Shown piece by piece: positions 36,714-47,636 of a DNA stretch of 64,000 bases. The stretch covers positions 46,090,774-46,154,773 of the forward strand of contig JAPTYO010000001.1 of NCBI GenBank assembly GCA_036873135.1, in the 5' to 3' direction. Both the position numbers and the translations under genes were made by a program. The stretch's first letter is position 1. Each line of letters starts with the position of its first letter. Source of the DNA: Clarkia xantiana subsp. parviflora (Eukaryota; Streptophyta; Magnoliopsida; Myrtales; Onagraceae). The notes below the pieces were generated by a model. That model had not been told where the DNA came from. It saw only the letters and a program-made list of their open reading frames with translations, and ran no database searches.

Positions 36714-37391
36714 TACATGTACTTTTATGTGGCAATTTGCTTGCTCAGACTATTTTTTTTTTAAGTCTTGCTATTATGATTACATTTAGGTTTCTTCTAC
36801 ATGTATAATATCTATATATAAATATGAATAATAATTTTATCTGACAATTTGCTTTGCACATATTATTTTCTTGAAATTTCAAGTCTTTCTATTAAGATTA
36901 AATACAATAGAAAAAAAATTAAGTACATTTAGGGTTCATTTAGGTTTCCTCTATAATGGTGAGTTCATTAAAATACAAAATGATTTTTTTTTTTAATAAT
37001 AAAATGAGTATTCCTGGTTACGTAATGGACTAGTAGTGACGAAGCTATCACATTGCGTAATGTTTAAACTCTTTGGTTCATTTGTGGTTATATCATACAT
37101 TTGAACAACCAGCCCATGCACTGACTTACCACCAACAGACTAGAAATGTATCAAGTCCTCAGTAAGATGATCGATTCAGCATAGCATCATTCATAAAAAA
37201 AAACTGTGTAAAAAGAATTATTGTACAAAATAATGGTTGAGAATTTTATAAATCCTATTATAAATTGAATTGTAATTTACACCTTGATAGATAAATTGTT
37301 GTTGACCTATATATATCACTTGGTAAGTCACACTCCATTCCATCGACCTCTATCACTCTCTATAGTCACTCATTAGGTCTCCCAAAGAGAG
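36714..37391. other. F-box 3' flank and duplicated promoter side
   Basis: AT-rich spacer. The last 80 bp before 37392 resemble the leader of the intact F-box gene in general layout (TATATAT, repeated ATCACTC and a TTAGGTC word), consistent with a duplicated gene start. Confidence 0.4.
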
Positions 37392-37487
37392 ATGCAGAGG
37401 AAGAAGCAGAAGTCTGCAAACCGGGCTTACCTGCCGGAACAGCTGGATGTCTTGGATCGATTCGTAGAAGTTTCCGTGATACAATAG
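37392..37487 (+). pseudogene. Truncated F-box paralogue (31 codons)
   Basis: The frame begins MQRKKQKSANRAYLPEQ and continues LDVLDRFVEVS. It matches residues 5-39 of the intact gene at 35343 except for a short internal deletion, then runs into unrelated codons and a TAG at 37485. Homology breaks at about 37477, exactly where the inverted LTR-like repeat begins. It is a remnant of a tandem duplicate cut by an insertion or rearrangement. Confidence 0.85.
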
Positions 37488-37620
37488 TGTCGTTGAAACG
37501 AAATATGCACGTAATTTGTTCAATCGAACAAATACCTAATGTCAAATAAGAATGTGAGATCGAAAAATAATCGGATAAAGTATATTATGAAATTATACCA
37601 GAATCAGAATACTGAACATG
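37477..37620 (-). repeat. Inverted copy of the 31.4-kb LTR-like repeat
   Basis: Read on the minus strand, GATCTCACATTCTTATTTGA followed by AGGTATTTGTTCGATTGAAC and TTTCAACGACACTATTGTAT matches 31376-31458 in order. Similarity is clear for about 85 bp and fades beyond 37560. Confidence 0.7.
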
Positions 37621-37745
37621 TATATACCAAAAGGACAAACTTCAGCAAGTCATTACATTAACATATGTAATACTATAACAGTATCTCACAACATTCTATA
37701 TCACCAAACAAAGAAGGCGTCATCATATGACAGATGAGGTGATGA

Positions 37746-38630
37746 TCACCTCAAGTCACACAGCAGCATCTTCTTTCTCATCTTCATTTGCTTCGGCATC
37801 AAAAACGATAATCGCCCGAACCTAGATTTCTTATTCTTCATCAATAACTGCTTCTGATGTTCATATTGATACTGACAATGAATTTCCTTGTCGGACTTGT
37901 CATCATCATTCGACTTACTTAGCAAATCGTGCAAAGACATCCGCTTCAACGGGTACTTAGCCGCTTCAAAAGTTTGTTTTTCTCAGATAGAGCCTTGATT
38001 TCTTGACGAGCCATGGCTTCGGTTGCTCGAGCTGCTTCCTTCATCTTCAAGGCTGCAACCCGTTTTGTCTCAGCTACTTTTATCTGAGCTTTGGCATTTT
38101 TTTCGATTTCAGAGACTGTCTTTTGAACCTCGGACTGGGCTGATTCGCTCAGTTTCTTGAACCGCTCGACCTCAAAGCTTAGTTTGTGCAGCCTTTGAGG
38201 ACCATCATTTGCTAAATGCAGTCTCAGTGTAGTTTGTTTCAGCTCATCTTCCAAAGAAGACACTTTGGAGAAATTATGAGTTAATCTCTCGCGGGTTTTC
38301 TCAAGCAAGGCCTTTTCTGTTTCTAGCTTGTCATTGAGAGATGCCACGGAAGCACGAGCATGAGCAATTTTTGTGATGTTCAACTTTGCTTGCTTCAGCT
38401 CCTTCAGGATCCTTTCTGGGGCTACTACTTTCCTTGTCTGATTCCTTAATTGCAGGATGATCAAGATTCTTGTCTGACTGGATTGTTGAATTGTTTTCTT
38501 TCTCAATGACAAGTTTGGTTGAGTTGAGCTGCTTTTGAGCAACTAATGTTTCTTGTTCTTTCAAAAGAAGATCATTCTGCAGCTGCTCTGTCTGCTCTTT
38601 CAGTTTCTGTATGTCTACTAACTCTTTGCT
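37746..38630 (-). pseudogene. Coiled-coil protein fragment, WEB (DUF827)-like, frameshifted
   Basis: On the minus strand, an acceptor-like CTGCAG at 38636-38631 opens a frame beginning SKELVDIQKLKEQ that runs to 38331. The homologous continuation (ILKELKQAKLNITKIAHARA...) is in another frame, 38542-37946. This implies a shift near 38400-38450. It contains long heptad coiled coil and ends KMKEAARATEAMARQEIKAL, typical of WEB proteins, which act in chloroplast photorelocation. A third frame (37949-37746) is lysine-rich and may be the former C-terminus. No initiator exon was found upstream. I judge it a pseudogene, though an unrecognised intron structure is possible. Confidence 0.6.
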
Positions 38631-38639
38631 CTGCAGAAT

Positions 38640-39240
38640 TATGAAGATCATCATTATAAATGGAAAATGTACACAATGGCAGCTTAAACAATCTATGGAT
38701 CATTGAAACGAATGCATATATACGGCAATAGTGATCACAAGCAAGTCCTTTCACCAAAAAGTTTGTGATCATGAATAGAAAAAACTCGATCAACATATCC
38801 AAACAAATTTGTGTTTGCCAAAATGTCAAATTCAGCAAAAGGATTCAGGATTACTGAATAAATTGCGTTTATAAAGATTAAATCACACATTCACCTATGA
38901 TATTTGATAATTTTACATGATATCAAAGCGTACAAGTTCGAATCTATACCGCTTCAAGGTAAGTTTTAAGAAGCAATCAAATTCCTAGACATGCAACAAC
39001 AGATTCAACGGACTATTCAGACACAGTATTAGCTATTCACAACAAATTACTCAAGCTGTTCATTCGAATCATACAAATAATAAGAGTGATCAATCTGCAG
39101 AACCCGAAATCCAAACCAAATCTTATAGCAGTCATCAAATTTCACTAACTGAGATTAAAACTAGCTACCTATAAGGATTAAACAGTTAATGTCACCACAG
39201 ATTAGGCAAATCAAAATATTTAGGCTTCTAAGCTGTTCTA
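38640..39240. other. Spacer without recognised gene
   Basis: AT-rich sequence between the WEB-like fragment and the Copia remnant. The missing 5' exons of the WEB-like gene were sought here and not found. Confidence 0.4.
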
Positions 39241-40356
39241 ACTCTGTTCATCAATCATAACGGAACATCAAGTTGTAAGTGTAAAATGTGGTATATTGTG
39301 CAGGATTGTAGTGTAAAATGTGGTATACTGTGCAGGATTGTAGAAGAAAATGTTGTTGACACATGTGTGGACATATAGAAGAAGATGCTGACATAGAAAG
39401 AGGTGGTGTTGAGATAAATGAGTTAAAAGACTAGAGTTGTTGAAGACTAGTACTAGAGTTGTTGACATAGTAAGAAGTGTTGCTGAGACAACGAGTTGCA
39501 GAAGATTAGTATTGAAGTTAAGTAATTGAGTCAGTGTTTAGTTAAACTAAGTTTGGTTAAGTTATGATTGAGTTAAGTGTCAGTTTTAGTGAATAGTTTT
39601 GCTGTAATTTAGGAGAGCAGATATAGGAGCAGTTAGTTTGGAGAAGTTATCTTTATAAGTAATGTGTTGTAATAGTTTTCTAAGTGATCGAATTAAATGA
39701 ATAAAAAGGGAAGAGCAACAGCATTTGCTAGTTGAAAGTCTTGCTGTATAATTCGATCCATTGTCTGTCCATTATTACGTTGATTGAATGTTAGTTTGAT
39801 TCTTGATTACAATTTAAAGATCAAATATTACCTAGTGTTGTCAACATAAGTTTTTCGTGTGTTAACACATCAGTTAGAAACTGATCTACATTTATATTTG
39901 GTATCAGAGCATCACGATTCAGATCTGGAGGGAAGCATTTCGACATCAAGTTAAAGTTTTGCAGAAGATTAAAACATGACAGACAATGATGCTTTGTTAG
40001 GTTGGAAATTCCTAAGTTCAATGGTAAGAACTTTGATTACGGTAGCTTTGTTATGGAGAATTTGTTGAAAACGCATGAGTTTTGGTATGTTGACGTTGTT
40101 CCCAATGGTGTTGGCACAGAAGCCTTCAAGTCACGTAAGTTAATTGACTTTAAAATAAAACACATCTTGTTTCAAGCAATAGATTGGGTCATCCTTGAGA
40201 GTATACTTTGCAAATATACCTCAAAGGACATAGAATTTGTTGAAAAGAAAATATGTTGGAACTGCAAGAATGAAGAAGGGCCAATTGCATGCTCTAAGGG
40301 GAGAGTTTGAACTTCTTCGAATGAAAGAGGATGAGAAAGTGTATGCATATATAGAG
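39240..40356 (+). mobile_element. Truncated Copia element: LTR-like region, PBS and gag start
   Basis: A primer-binding site TGGTATCAGAGC lies at 39899-39910. The 600 bp before it have the look of an LTR, including a 31-bp direct duplication near 39272-39335. Downstream, from 39996, the frame EIPKFNGKNFDYGSFVMENL matches the Copia gag (UBN2-type) start. Later HALRGEFELLRMKEDEKV, in a shifted frame, matches the gag middle. The element stops at 40356, where the unrelated repeat copy B begins. No 3' LTR or polymerase follows. Confidence 0.75.
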
Positions 40357-40510
40357 TAGTACATTAGGCGTACTTGGGCGTTTATCTAATATTGATAAGA
40401 TAATTGGGTGTCGGTAGAAGAATATATAAATGGCACCCCTTGAGTTCTTTTTTTGTACAAAGTCGGAAGAGATTAAGGCGTAGAGGTTTAAAAGACCATA
40501 TATGTGCATG
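40357..40510. repeat. Segmental repeat copy B (partner at 29355-30405)
   Basis: Same order of words as copy A (TACATTAGGCGTACTT, GGGTGTCGGTAGAAGAATAT, AAGTCGGAAGAGATTAAGGC, AAAAGACCATATATGTG). It has no MITEs and lacks the 540-bp internal stretch. It holds the empty site ATATATAAATGGC at 40421-40433 or thereabouts. Confidence 0.7.
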
Positions 40511-41387
40511 AATATGTATGTTCTCAAGAATTATCCTAACTTCTTCATTTGGGACCTGAGCTCTGAGACTGATCAAACAACCTAAACATTTAGGTTTTCT
40601 TCATTTTCCATTCTCCAATTACCTATTACCGGTAGTGCTGGTTTAATGTTTAAGTTATTTAAGCCCGAAGTCACAAGTTCAATCCGAGTCACCTTGTGTC
40701 GTGTGACCTAATCAAAATATAAGGTACCGCCTAGCTTATATATCACGTCGATCATAAGAGAATGCGAGTAAAACTGAATTGTAACAAGCCGGCATCTTAA
40801 CTATATATATACTAGGTTGTTAGTGTATCCCAATACATGCATTGATTGTTCACTTGGTCAGAAAAAAAAAAAAAAAAAAAAATCTCAAATCATGAACAGA
40901 AAAGTCTAAACATTACGTAGTGAGATGATAAGTAAGTCATCACTACTTACCCATTCCTTTTCTCCTTGGCCAAAAAAACACCTTTAATCTTTTTAAAATA
41001 AAATTACCTTAGATTAACAACTAGTCCCCATTCCTCAAGTGTGTCCTACAAATGGGGAATTAATCATTTTCCCTTGGATAGATTTATCCGAACGTGGGGC
41101 TCAGTTTAACAAATAGGAAAACAGTGGAATTATTTATTTCTACGTTATTGCACGAAGCTTCCTGCGTTAGTTGAAGATCCCACTCTCAACAATACCAACA
41201 CAACACAACTTGTCCTTTATTATTATTCATTCATTCACAAGATAAAACAGGATAGGTAGCAAGTAACTTTGCATTTATTTCAAGCAATATACATACTGAT
41301 ACTTCCCCACCATTCCCCCATACTCGTCTTCTACTGTCTATTATATATATTATCAGTGATAAACCTAAAGCTAAACTCATCCTAAGA
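40511..41387. other. Spacer
   Basis: No gene recognised. An A(22) tract lies at about 40861-40882. Confidence 0.45.
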
Positions 41388-42170
41388 ATGGTAGATGTGG
41401 TTCTACTAGTTGCAGCTATCAGGGAGTACATCAGGAGGCTTAAATGGAATGAAGGGGAAGCAGAAGCTAAGAAGATACTTACAGAGTCAGTTGTGTTGGT
41501 GATCATTAGTGCAGGAACTAATGATATAGATATCAACTTCTATGACAATCCCAGCAACAAGGCTGCATTTCAATATCAGTAGCTACCAACCATGGAAGAC
41601 TTGTAGAAATAGTTTCAGTAAGAATCCATCTATCATTATCATCATCATCCAGATGCAGTTAGAGGATCTGTTGTGTGTGGTTTATCACTTACTAATTGTC
41701 GTGTTGAATGTGTGTGCAGCAACTGTATGTATGGTTTGGGATGTAGTTGCGGGGCTCCCACCAGTTGGATGTTTGCCTATCCATATGACTGCAAGCTTAC
41801 AGATGAAGACCAAGGACAGAAAATGCGTAAAACATAAAAACTCCAACTCCAAGCAGTACAATCACAAGCTGGTTATCCCTGCAAGAAGCTATGTTGCCAA
41901 GGATCAGGATGTGTATGCTGATGTTTATGATTTCGTCAAGGAGATGATTCATCATCCCCAAAAATATGGTAGGTACTTAGAAAGTAAATAAAGTTTTTAC
42001 CTGGATGTGGCACTGATTGAGTGAGTGACAGGAATGAAAGAGAGCAAGAGAGGTAGGTTGCTGCGGGAAAGGATATGTGGAAGTTGGACCCTCTTATGCA
42101 GCGGCCTCATCCCAACTTGCCATCATCCTTCATCGCCTGTTGTCTCTCCTCTCTACGTCAACTTTTCTGT
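41388..42170 (+). pseudogene. GDSL esterase/lipase pseudogene (3' half)
   Basis: The frame from 41388 carries EYIRRLKWNEGEAEAKKILT and SAGTNDI, the family's block with the conserved GTND. After a frameshift near 41545 it continues TRLHFNISSYQ, then GLPPVGCLPIHMTA, YADVYDFV and HPQKYG. After another shift, GCCGKGYVEVGP appears near 42057. The N-terminal block with the FGDS catalytic serine is absent, and so is a C-terminal DxxH block in frame. It is a broken, truncated copy of a secreted plant GDSL lipase and cannot encode an active enzyme. Confidence 0.85.
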
Positions 42171-42500
42171 AGCACTTTACTCAACAAAAATAACTCTTCC
42201 TTTTATATGCATTACTTTATATCCAAACAAACAAACACACATCCTAGACACAAAAAAACCAAGTATAACTTTTACAACCTTAATTTCAAAGTGCATCAAA
42301 TGCGTCCAACAGCCAGCCAACGTCTATCACAAATATATATATAGAGGAGGCTGCCATATGCGTCCTTCTATCCTAACAGTCTGACCATCCCTCTATCCCT
42401 TTTTCGTGTGCATATATATGGTATAAAATTTAAATGTACACATTAAATTACAAATAGACAGACAGGCGAATAAGAGTGAAGATCCGAATTTACAGTTCAG

Positions 42501-45500
42501 TTACACTCTTTTCACGTACCCACTTGTCTCATCTGCGACCTTCCCCCAGACATTGGCAATCTTGTCAGCATATCCAATCTGTCAGAATCACACCCTTACT
42601 ATTGTTAGACAGAAAAGCATCTGCAAAGTTTTACATTAATCTAACACCAGAGAGATTGCTGGTCGAGAGAGAGCCCTCCTCTTACAAAAAATTATCATGG
42701 AATACAATTCAAACTAGAAGGACCATCTAAATCATACTCGGGTCTAGGTACAGTGTTAGCTCACTCACACATGAAATACAATACTCCCACTACTACCCAG
42801 ACAAAATGAAATGAATAGTTAGCTCACTCGTACAGTCACTTTATATATTGAGACCCATATTAGTATTTAGATGGAACCCTTAGACTGAAATACCAATCGT
42901 CAAAGCAACTACAACCATAATCTGTTTCCATATGACTTAGTTAATGCCTCCCTCATCAATCCACTCTAACCATAGTTTGTTTCCAAAAATTTACAATCTA
43001 TAGATGTAGAATTTCCAGAGGATAGATGTTCAACCAGGACGACATGCTTAGTACATTTTCTCTGATATTACAAGAGATTTGCAATTCGTTACAATAAGAT
43101 TCTACTGTACTGCAACTGAGCAGATTGCAATAATTCAAATTATGAATGGTGTTTCAGTATGATACATAGTATGATACATATTCCTGCTTGGATGTGTTAT
43201 ACCTACACTGAATTGGGATTGACGTGAAAGATGTATTCTGCAAATATGAAAATATCTCCATTTTACTTAATTTCTGTCCCAGTTCAAAAACTACATGCTC
43301 ACATCTCACACTTTCCTTTTGGGGTGGTTATTCAAATGGAACCTCTTTTCCCCCATGAAGGGAAAAAAAAACGTTTCCAGTTGTTTGTAACGGACGTTCC
43401 CTGAGGTGTGGCCGGGGGAATATACTTGTAATTGCCCTAACCAGAATAAAGTGCGTGAATGCTAAATCAGATTAAAAGAAGGTCCATAGCTACCTGATTC
43501 ACAACAAACCCCTTCAACATATTCAAGAAGTCAGCATGCCTTTCCTTATCCGTCCTTTCAAGCTCTGTCCTGTTATTTTCCTGCAGTAATGTTGCATTAG
43601 TGCAAGGAAGCTATAAGATAGTGAAAGCCTCAGCAAGAATGATGACTTTCAACTCTCACATTAACATACCATAAAATGCATATAGACGATATTTCACCTA
43701 AACATAACTTAACCAACTTTGGAAGAATCAACACATACATGCATACATAGCACAAACTTTACTATAATAGCAACAGAAACCAACATTAAGAAGGCCAACT
43801 TAAGCATAAATAAAGGGAAGAAAAGGGAAAGAAGAGAAAGGAGCCATAAGCTATAAATGAGTACCTTGATGCGCTCATACTCTCTTATTGCGACATTTTT
43901 AGAATCTTCTGTGCGTCTAATAGTTTCTTTTAACTCATCTATCTTGCGAATTCTTGAGTTATCACCTCCGAACACTTTGGATGATGCTAGTTCCAGCTTT
44001 TCAGATCTTGAATGCAATACAGATGATTCAGTTAAAAGGGCTTGCACTGTCAACAGGGCACTTGATCGATCTGAGAAGGCAGCATGGACAGCTAACATGA
44101 GCCCCAAGTACTCATGGAGCGTATCCTGAAATATATATGAAGTCTGAGCACACGGCAACGATATTGACTTTGACCAACAAAACAAAGATAACAATATCCA
44201 CAAAATACATCCATGTACAAAACAGAAGGCGCTGATAGAACCTCGAATATGGAACTTATGACCGAAGAAAACATCCATATTGAACAGTTTCAAATAGAAA
44301 AAGGTGCAGACATTTACCAAATGCTTGACTGTATGCAAGTTCAGTTCACGATAGAATCTGCTAGCCTTTACTGCAGCAGTCGCCAAATTCCTCATGTCGT
44401 CAGCCCTGGTTCTCTGAGTATTGAACACTGCTTCCTCAGTCTCGAACTTAGTTAATTTGATAAATGCCAAACCAAGATCTCCAATCGTTTCCCCCATGTC
44501 TTGCTGGGATTTAACAAGTGACTCAGCCTAGAGCATGCATAATCAAGTGTGCTATTAGTAACAAAAGAAAAGCATCATATTACACTATTCAAACAACTCA
44601 CCTGTTGAGAAGTATTGCTGAGTTGCTGCTCCAGTTCATGCATTTTTTCTTTCCTCTCCAAGAAGTCCTTGTCTTCTTCAACAATAGGAGGTCTGGAGCC
44701 ACCCCAGTCATTGACCACAGATTGCTTCATCTCTCGGAATAGCCTCCACAAATCCCGCCCTCCTTTTGCAGGCTGTGAAACCTCATATGGAGCAACTGCA
44801 CTCTCAGCGAGCAGCTGCTTTGGAAGCTTGACTGCTCCATCAAGCATCCTGGAAACAACATCTGTGCTCGTTGGTGATGGTAGCCTCCCCTGCACCTTCA
44901 AAAACACCTTGAGCTCATCACTCTTCCTAATGACTGGATGTTCCGATAATCGCTTAAGATACTTCTCTAAAGCCACCCTTCTCTGTTCCACGAACTCCTG
45001 CTTCTGCATCACCTGACCCTCCACCACACTCTTATCAGGCCGGGGCGGGATTAAAAAGCCTCGGTACGACTCTCCCAGCCTGTCCGCTAGAGCCACCACA
45101 TCCCTGAAACGCCTACGCACCCTGAACTCTGTCTTTCCCCCAAGCTCAGGTAAGTTAGTCCTAGTCGTAATCATATACGTAACAAACGTATTACCTCCAG
45201 GAACAATTGAGTTTGCAATCTCCTGCTCCTTTTGCGGATTCGACACGGTGATTCTAACGTAATCTGCATTCAACGACGAGGATCGCGAAAAGCTCATTGA
45301 ACTCTCAGAAATCCGGCTAGGGCTATCTATGCTGTTGATTTCGCCAATGGATCGGGTGTTGAAGGGACTGAAGACGACTTCAGCGTAGGCAGGCGGCTCA
45401 ATGTAAGGTAGGGGAGGAGCCAGCAGCGGATCTGAATCAGTACGGCTTGCCAGAGTAGGACGCGACAGAGGATGGCGTGGATCGGGGAAATATGAGTTGG

Positions 45501-45615
45501 TGGCGGCGCCGCCGTTGACCGGAGGGTCGTCTAGGACGAGATTCTCCATGTCTTCCTTGGAGGCGTAGAGGTGAGCTTGTTCAAAGGCGTCGTGGTTGTC
45601 AGCACCCATCATCAT
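42501..45615 (-). CDS. SNX2: Sorting nexin 2 (PX-BAR protein)
   Basis: Five exons join in phase 0 throughout: 45615-44602, 44527-44318, 44125-43865, 43580-43494 and 42578-42501, giving 549 residues. The start at MMMGAD matches the family's N-terminus. The frame stays open for 56 more codons upstream (to 45783), but those codons look like leader. A PX domain lies at about 119-241, with FRVRRRFRDVVALADRL and a YRGFLIPPRPDKS segment that binds phosphoinositides. A C-terminal BAR domain includes QDMGETIGDLGLAF and KVFGGDNSRIRKIDELKET. Plant SNX2 forms dimers with SNX1 at the trans-Golgi network and multivesicular bodies and works with the retromer core in vacuolar-receptor recycling. The fourth intron (916 bp) contains the segment duplicated at 32882-34151. 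Confidence 0.95.
42864..43424. repeat. SNX2-intron partner of the 32.9-kb duplication, uninserted
   Basis: Colinear with 32882-34151 but without the MITE. The site reads TGTAGAATT at 43005-43013 with no interruption. The segment lies fully in the fourth intron of SNX2. Confidence 0.8.
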
Positions 45616-46814
45616 CTTCTTCTTCTTCTTCCACTCCTTGTTCAATGAATCTTCAAACCAATAGGGGAGAAGGTAGGAGTAGCGAGAAGTCGGAGGCAGT
45701 AATAATGGTGAGGCGAGGTGGATCGTGGATGATGTTATCGTGATGTGGAAGGAGAAGGATCGAACAAGGTGGTGGAAGACCACGACGGAGTACGGACAAG
45801 GAGAGAAGGTCCAACAGCGTCAAATTGAACCAACTAATTGCTGGACTTGACTTAGAATTCTGCTGCTGCAACTGCTGCTTAATGGTTAAGTCAGTGCTGT
45901 TGCTTGCTGAGGTAAATAAAGAAACAAAGAGAGAATAAATGGCGTTACTCACAATTTTGCCGCTCAATTATACTCTGCTCTGTTATTGCTTCCTCAGTTC
46001 CTCAGGCTTGTGGCCAAGGAAAGTCATGGTGACCATACTAATAATATACAGACAAGATCAATCATATTCGCAGATTTTCTGTTCTGTTCTTGAAGATGCG
46101 TATACTATTCAAGAGTCTATCGTCGGTTTCATTGGGTTGATGTTAATGGGCCTAATAAGCCCACGAGTCCGGCCCAATAGATATCAACATATCTATCCTA
46201 TACATCAAATCATTCTTAAAGACATTTGAGTTGGCCAAATTGGTTAATGAATTTTTTCTTAAAAAACAAAAAAGTTAATTACCAAATTGGTATCTGACTA
46301 TACGTAAAAGTGGAATTTGCTAGCCGAACGTATTTTTGTCGCAATTGCTAGTCGAATCTTTGCTCATGTGTAATTTGCTAGTTCTGTCATTTTTTCCATT
46401 AATTATTGACGAGAATATATTTTCTAAAATTACCCTAAAGTTCTATTATGATTTTAAATAACTTCAACTTTTATATAAAAAAAATATAAATCTCGAATAA
46501 AATTTTATAATGACATATATTACACAAAAATTATATATACAAGTTAAATATTCAACCCAATGTTCAAAAACTAAAGTTAAATATTTTTTAAAAGTTTGTC
46601 TTATAAATTTTTTAAAAACATTATAATATATTTGTTCTTTTGTATTTTTAAACTACATTTTTTGTTCTTTTTATATATTTCTTAACATGTATAATTTGTA
46701 AATTTGATTTTATGTAAAATATATTGACATTATATTATTATAGTAAAACTTTATGGTGTTTTTAGTAATTTTTAAAAGTATTTTCCGTCCAAAACTAACG
46801 GAAAGATGAGTCTT
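45616..46814. other. SNX2 leader/promoter and adjoining AT-rich spacer
   Basis: The first 300 bp are the SNX2 leader and promoter side on the minus strand. From about 46250 to 46420 there is sequence rich in AATTTGCTAG-like words that resembles, inverted, the 55-bp repeats at 52942-53051. This hints at an older element around the nested set. No gene was recognised. Confidence 0.4.
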
Positions 46815-47010
46815 TCTATCATGCTTCAAAAGCACCAAGCTTTTGATTTTTTTTCTTGTATTTTTATATTGTCCTAAAGATGAACCATGGAGGAAAATTG
46901 ATATTAGTAATAGTATGATGAAAATATTAGGTTGGTTAAAAAATTTCATATTTTTTCATACTTTTAAAATTTTACATATGTTACAATGGAGTCCATCCTA
47001 ATAATAAAAA
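46815..47010. repeat. Truncated inverted copy of the 22.5-kb MITE
   Basis: AGCACCAAGCTTTTGATTTT at the left, then GGAAAATTGATATTAGTAAT and CATACTTTTAAAATTTTACA followed by ATGTTACAATGGAGTCCA, match the reverse complement of 22517-22743. The far end is missing where the 47011 element begins. Confidence 0.65.
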
Positions 47011-47636
47011 GGGTTAAAGAGTCTTTTGTTGCCACATGTTTGACCAATGTTGGTTTTTGGTGTCACATGTTTATTTTTGTATGTTTTTGTGTCATATGTT
47101 TGGGTTGTGTATGTTTTTAGTCTTCCGTTACACATCCGTTAAATTCCATCGTTAAGCGGTCATGTGCCGTTTAAAAAACACAAAAACAAAAAAAGAATTA
47201 GATGATTACTGAATTGCCCTTAATTCCCTCACGACAGAGACGCTATTCATATGAGGATTAGATTATGTTGGCAGCCCCTGGTGCTACGGAGATAGTGAGA
47301 TGGGAGGAAGTGGATGGAGGCAATGCCCCATTTTCCCATTTGTTTTAAAAATCTTTGGCCTAAATCTATCGAAGCTTCATGGCACTAATTTTGCATATTG
47401 AGCTTTCTGCAAGACTGCAAGTAAATGAAGGCCAGATCAGGTAACAATAATCAGTGGCGTAGCCAGGAACCGGAGGCAGGGGTAGCAGGAGAGAACGTGT
47501 TTTCTTTTAAATAAAAAATTGTATATAAATAATGACTAAAAAAACCATCCATATTAAAAAAGATAAAACTAACTAAATATAGTCTTACAGTTTAATCTTA
47601 AAATACCAACTGTTTAAAAAAAACAACATCAACTGA

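Noticed and set aside
42025..42384. 119-residue frame at the GDSL 3' end read as a separate gene
   Set aside because: Its first third is the GDSL C-terminal block out of frame, and the remainder is spacer. It is part of the pseudogene.
44615..45016. 133-residue plus-strand frame
   Set aside because: Antisense shadow of SNX2 exon 1. The PX-domain motifs are all on the minus strand.
45939..46229. 96-residue plus-strand frame upstream of SNX2
   Set aside because: No recognised domain and low-complexity sequence. It overlaps the SNX2 promoter side and lacks gene-like codon use.
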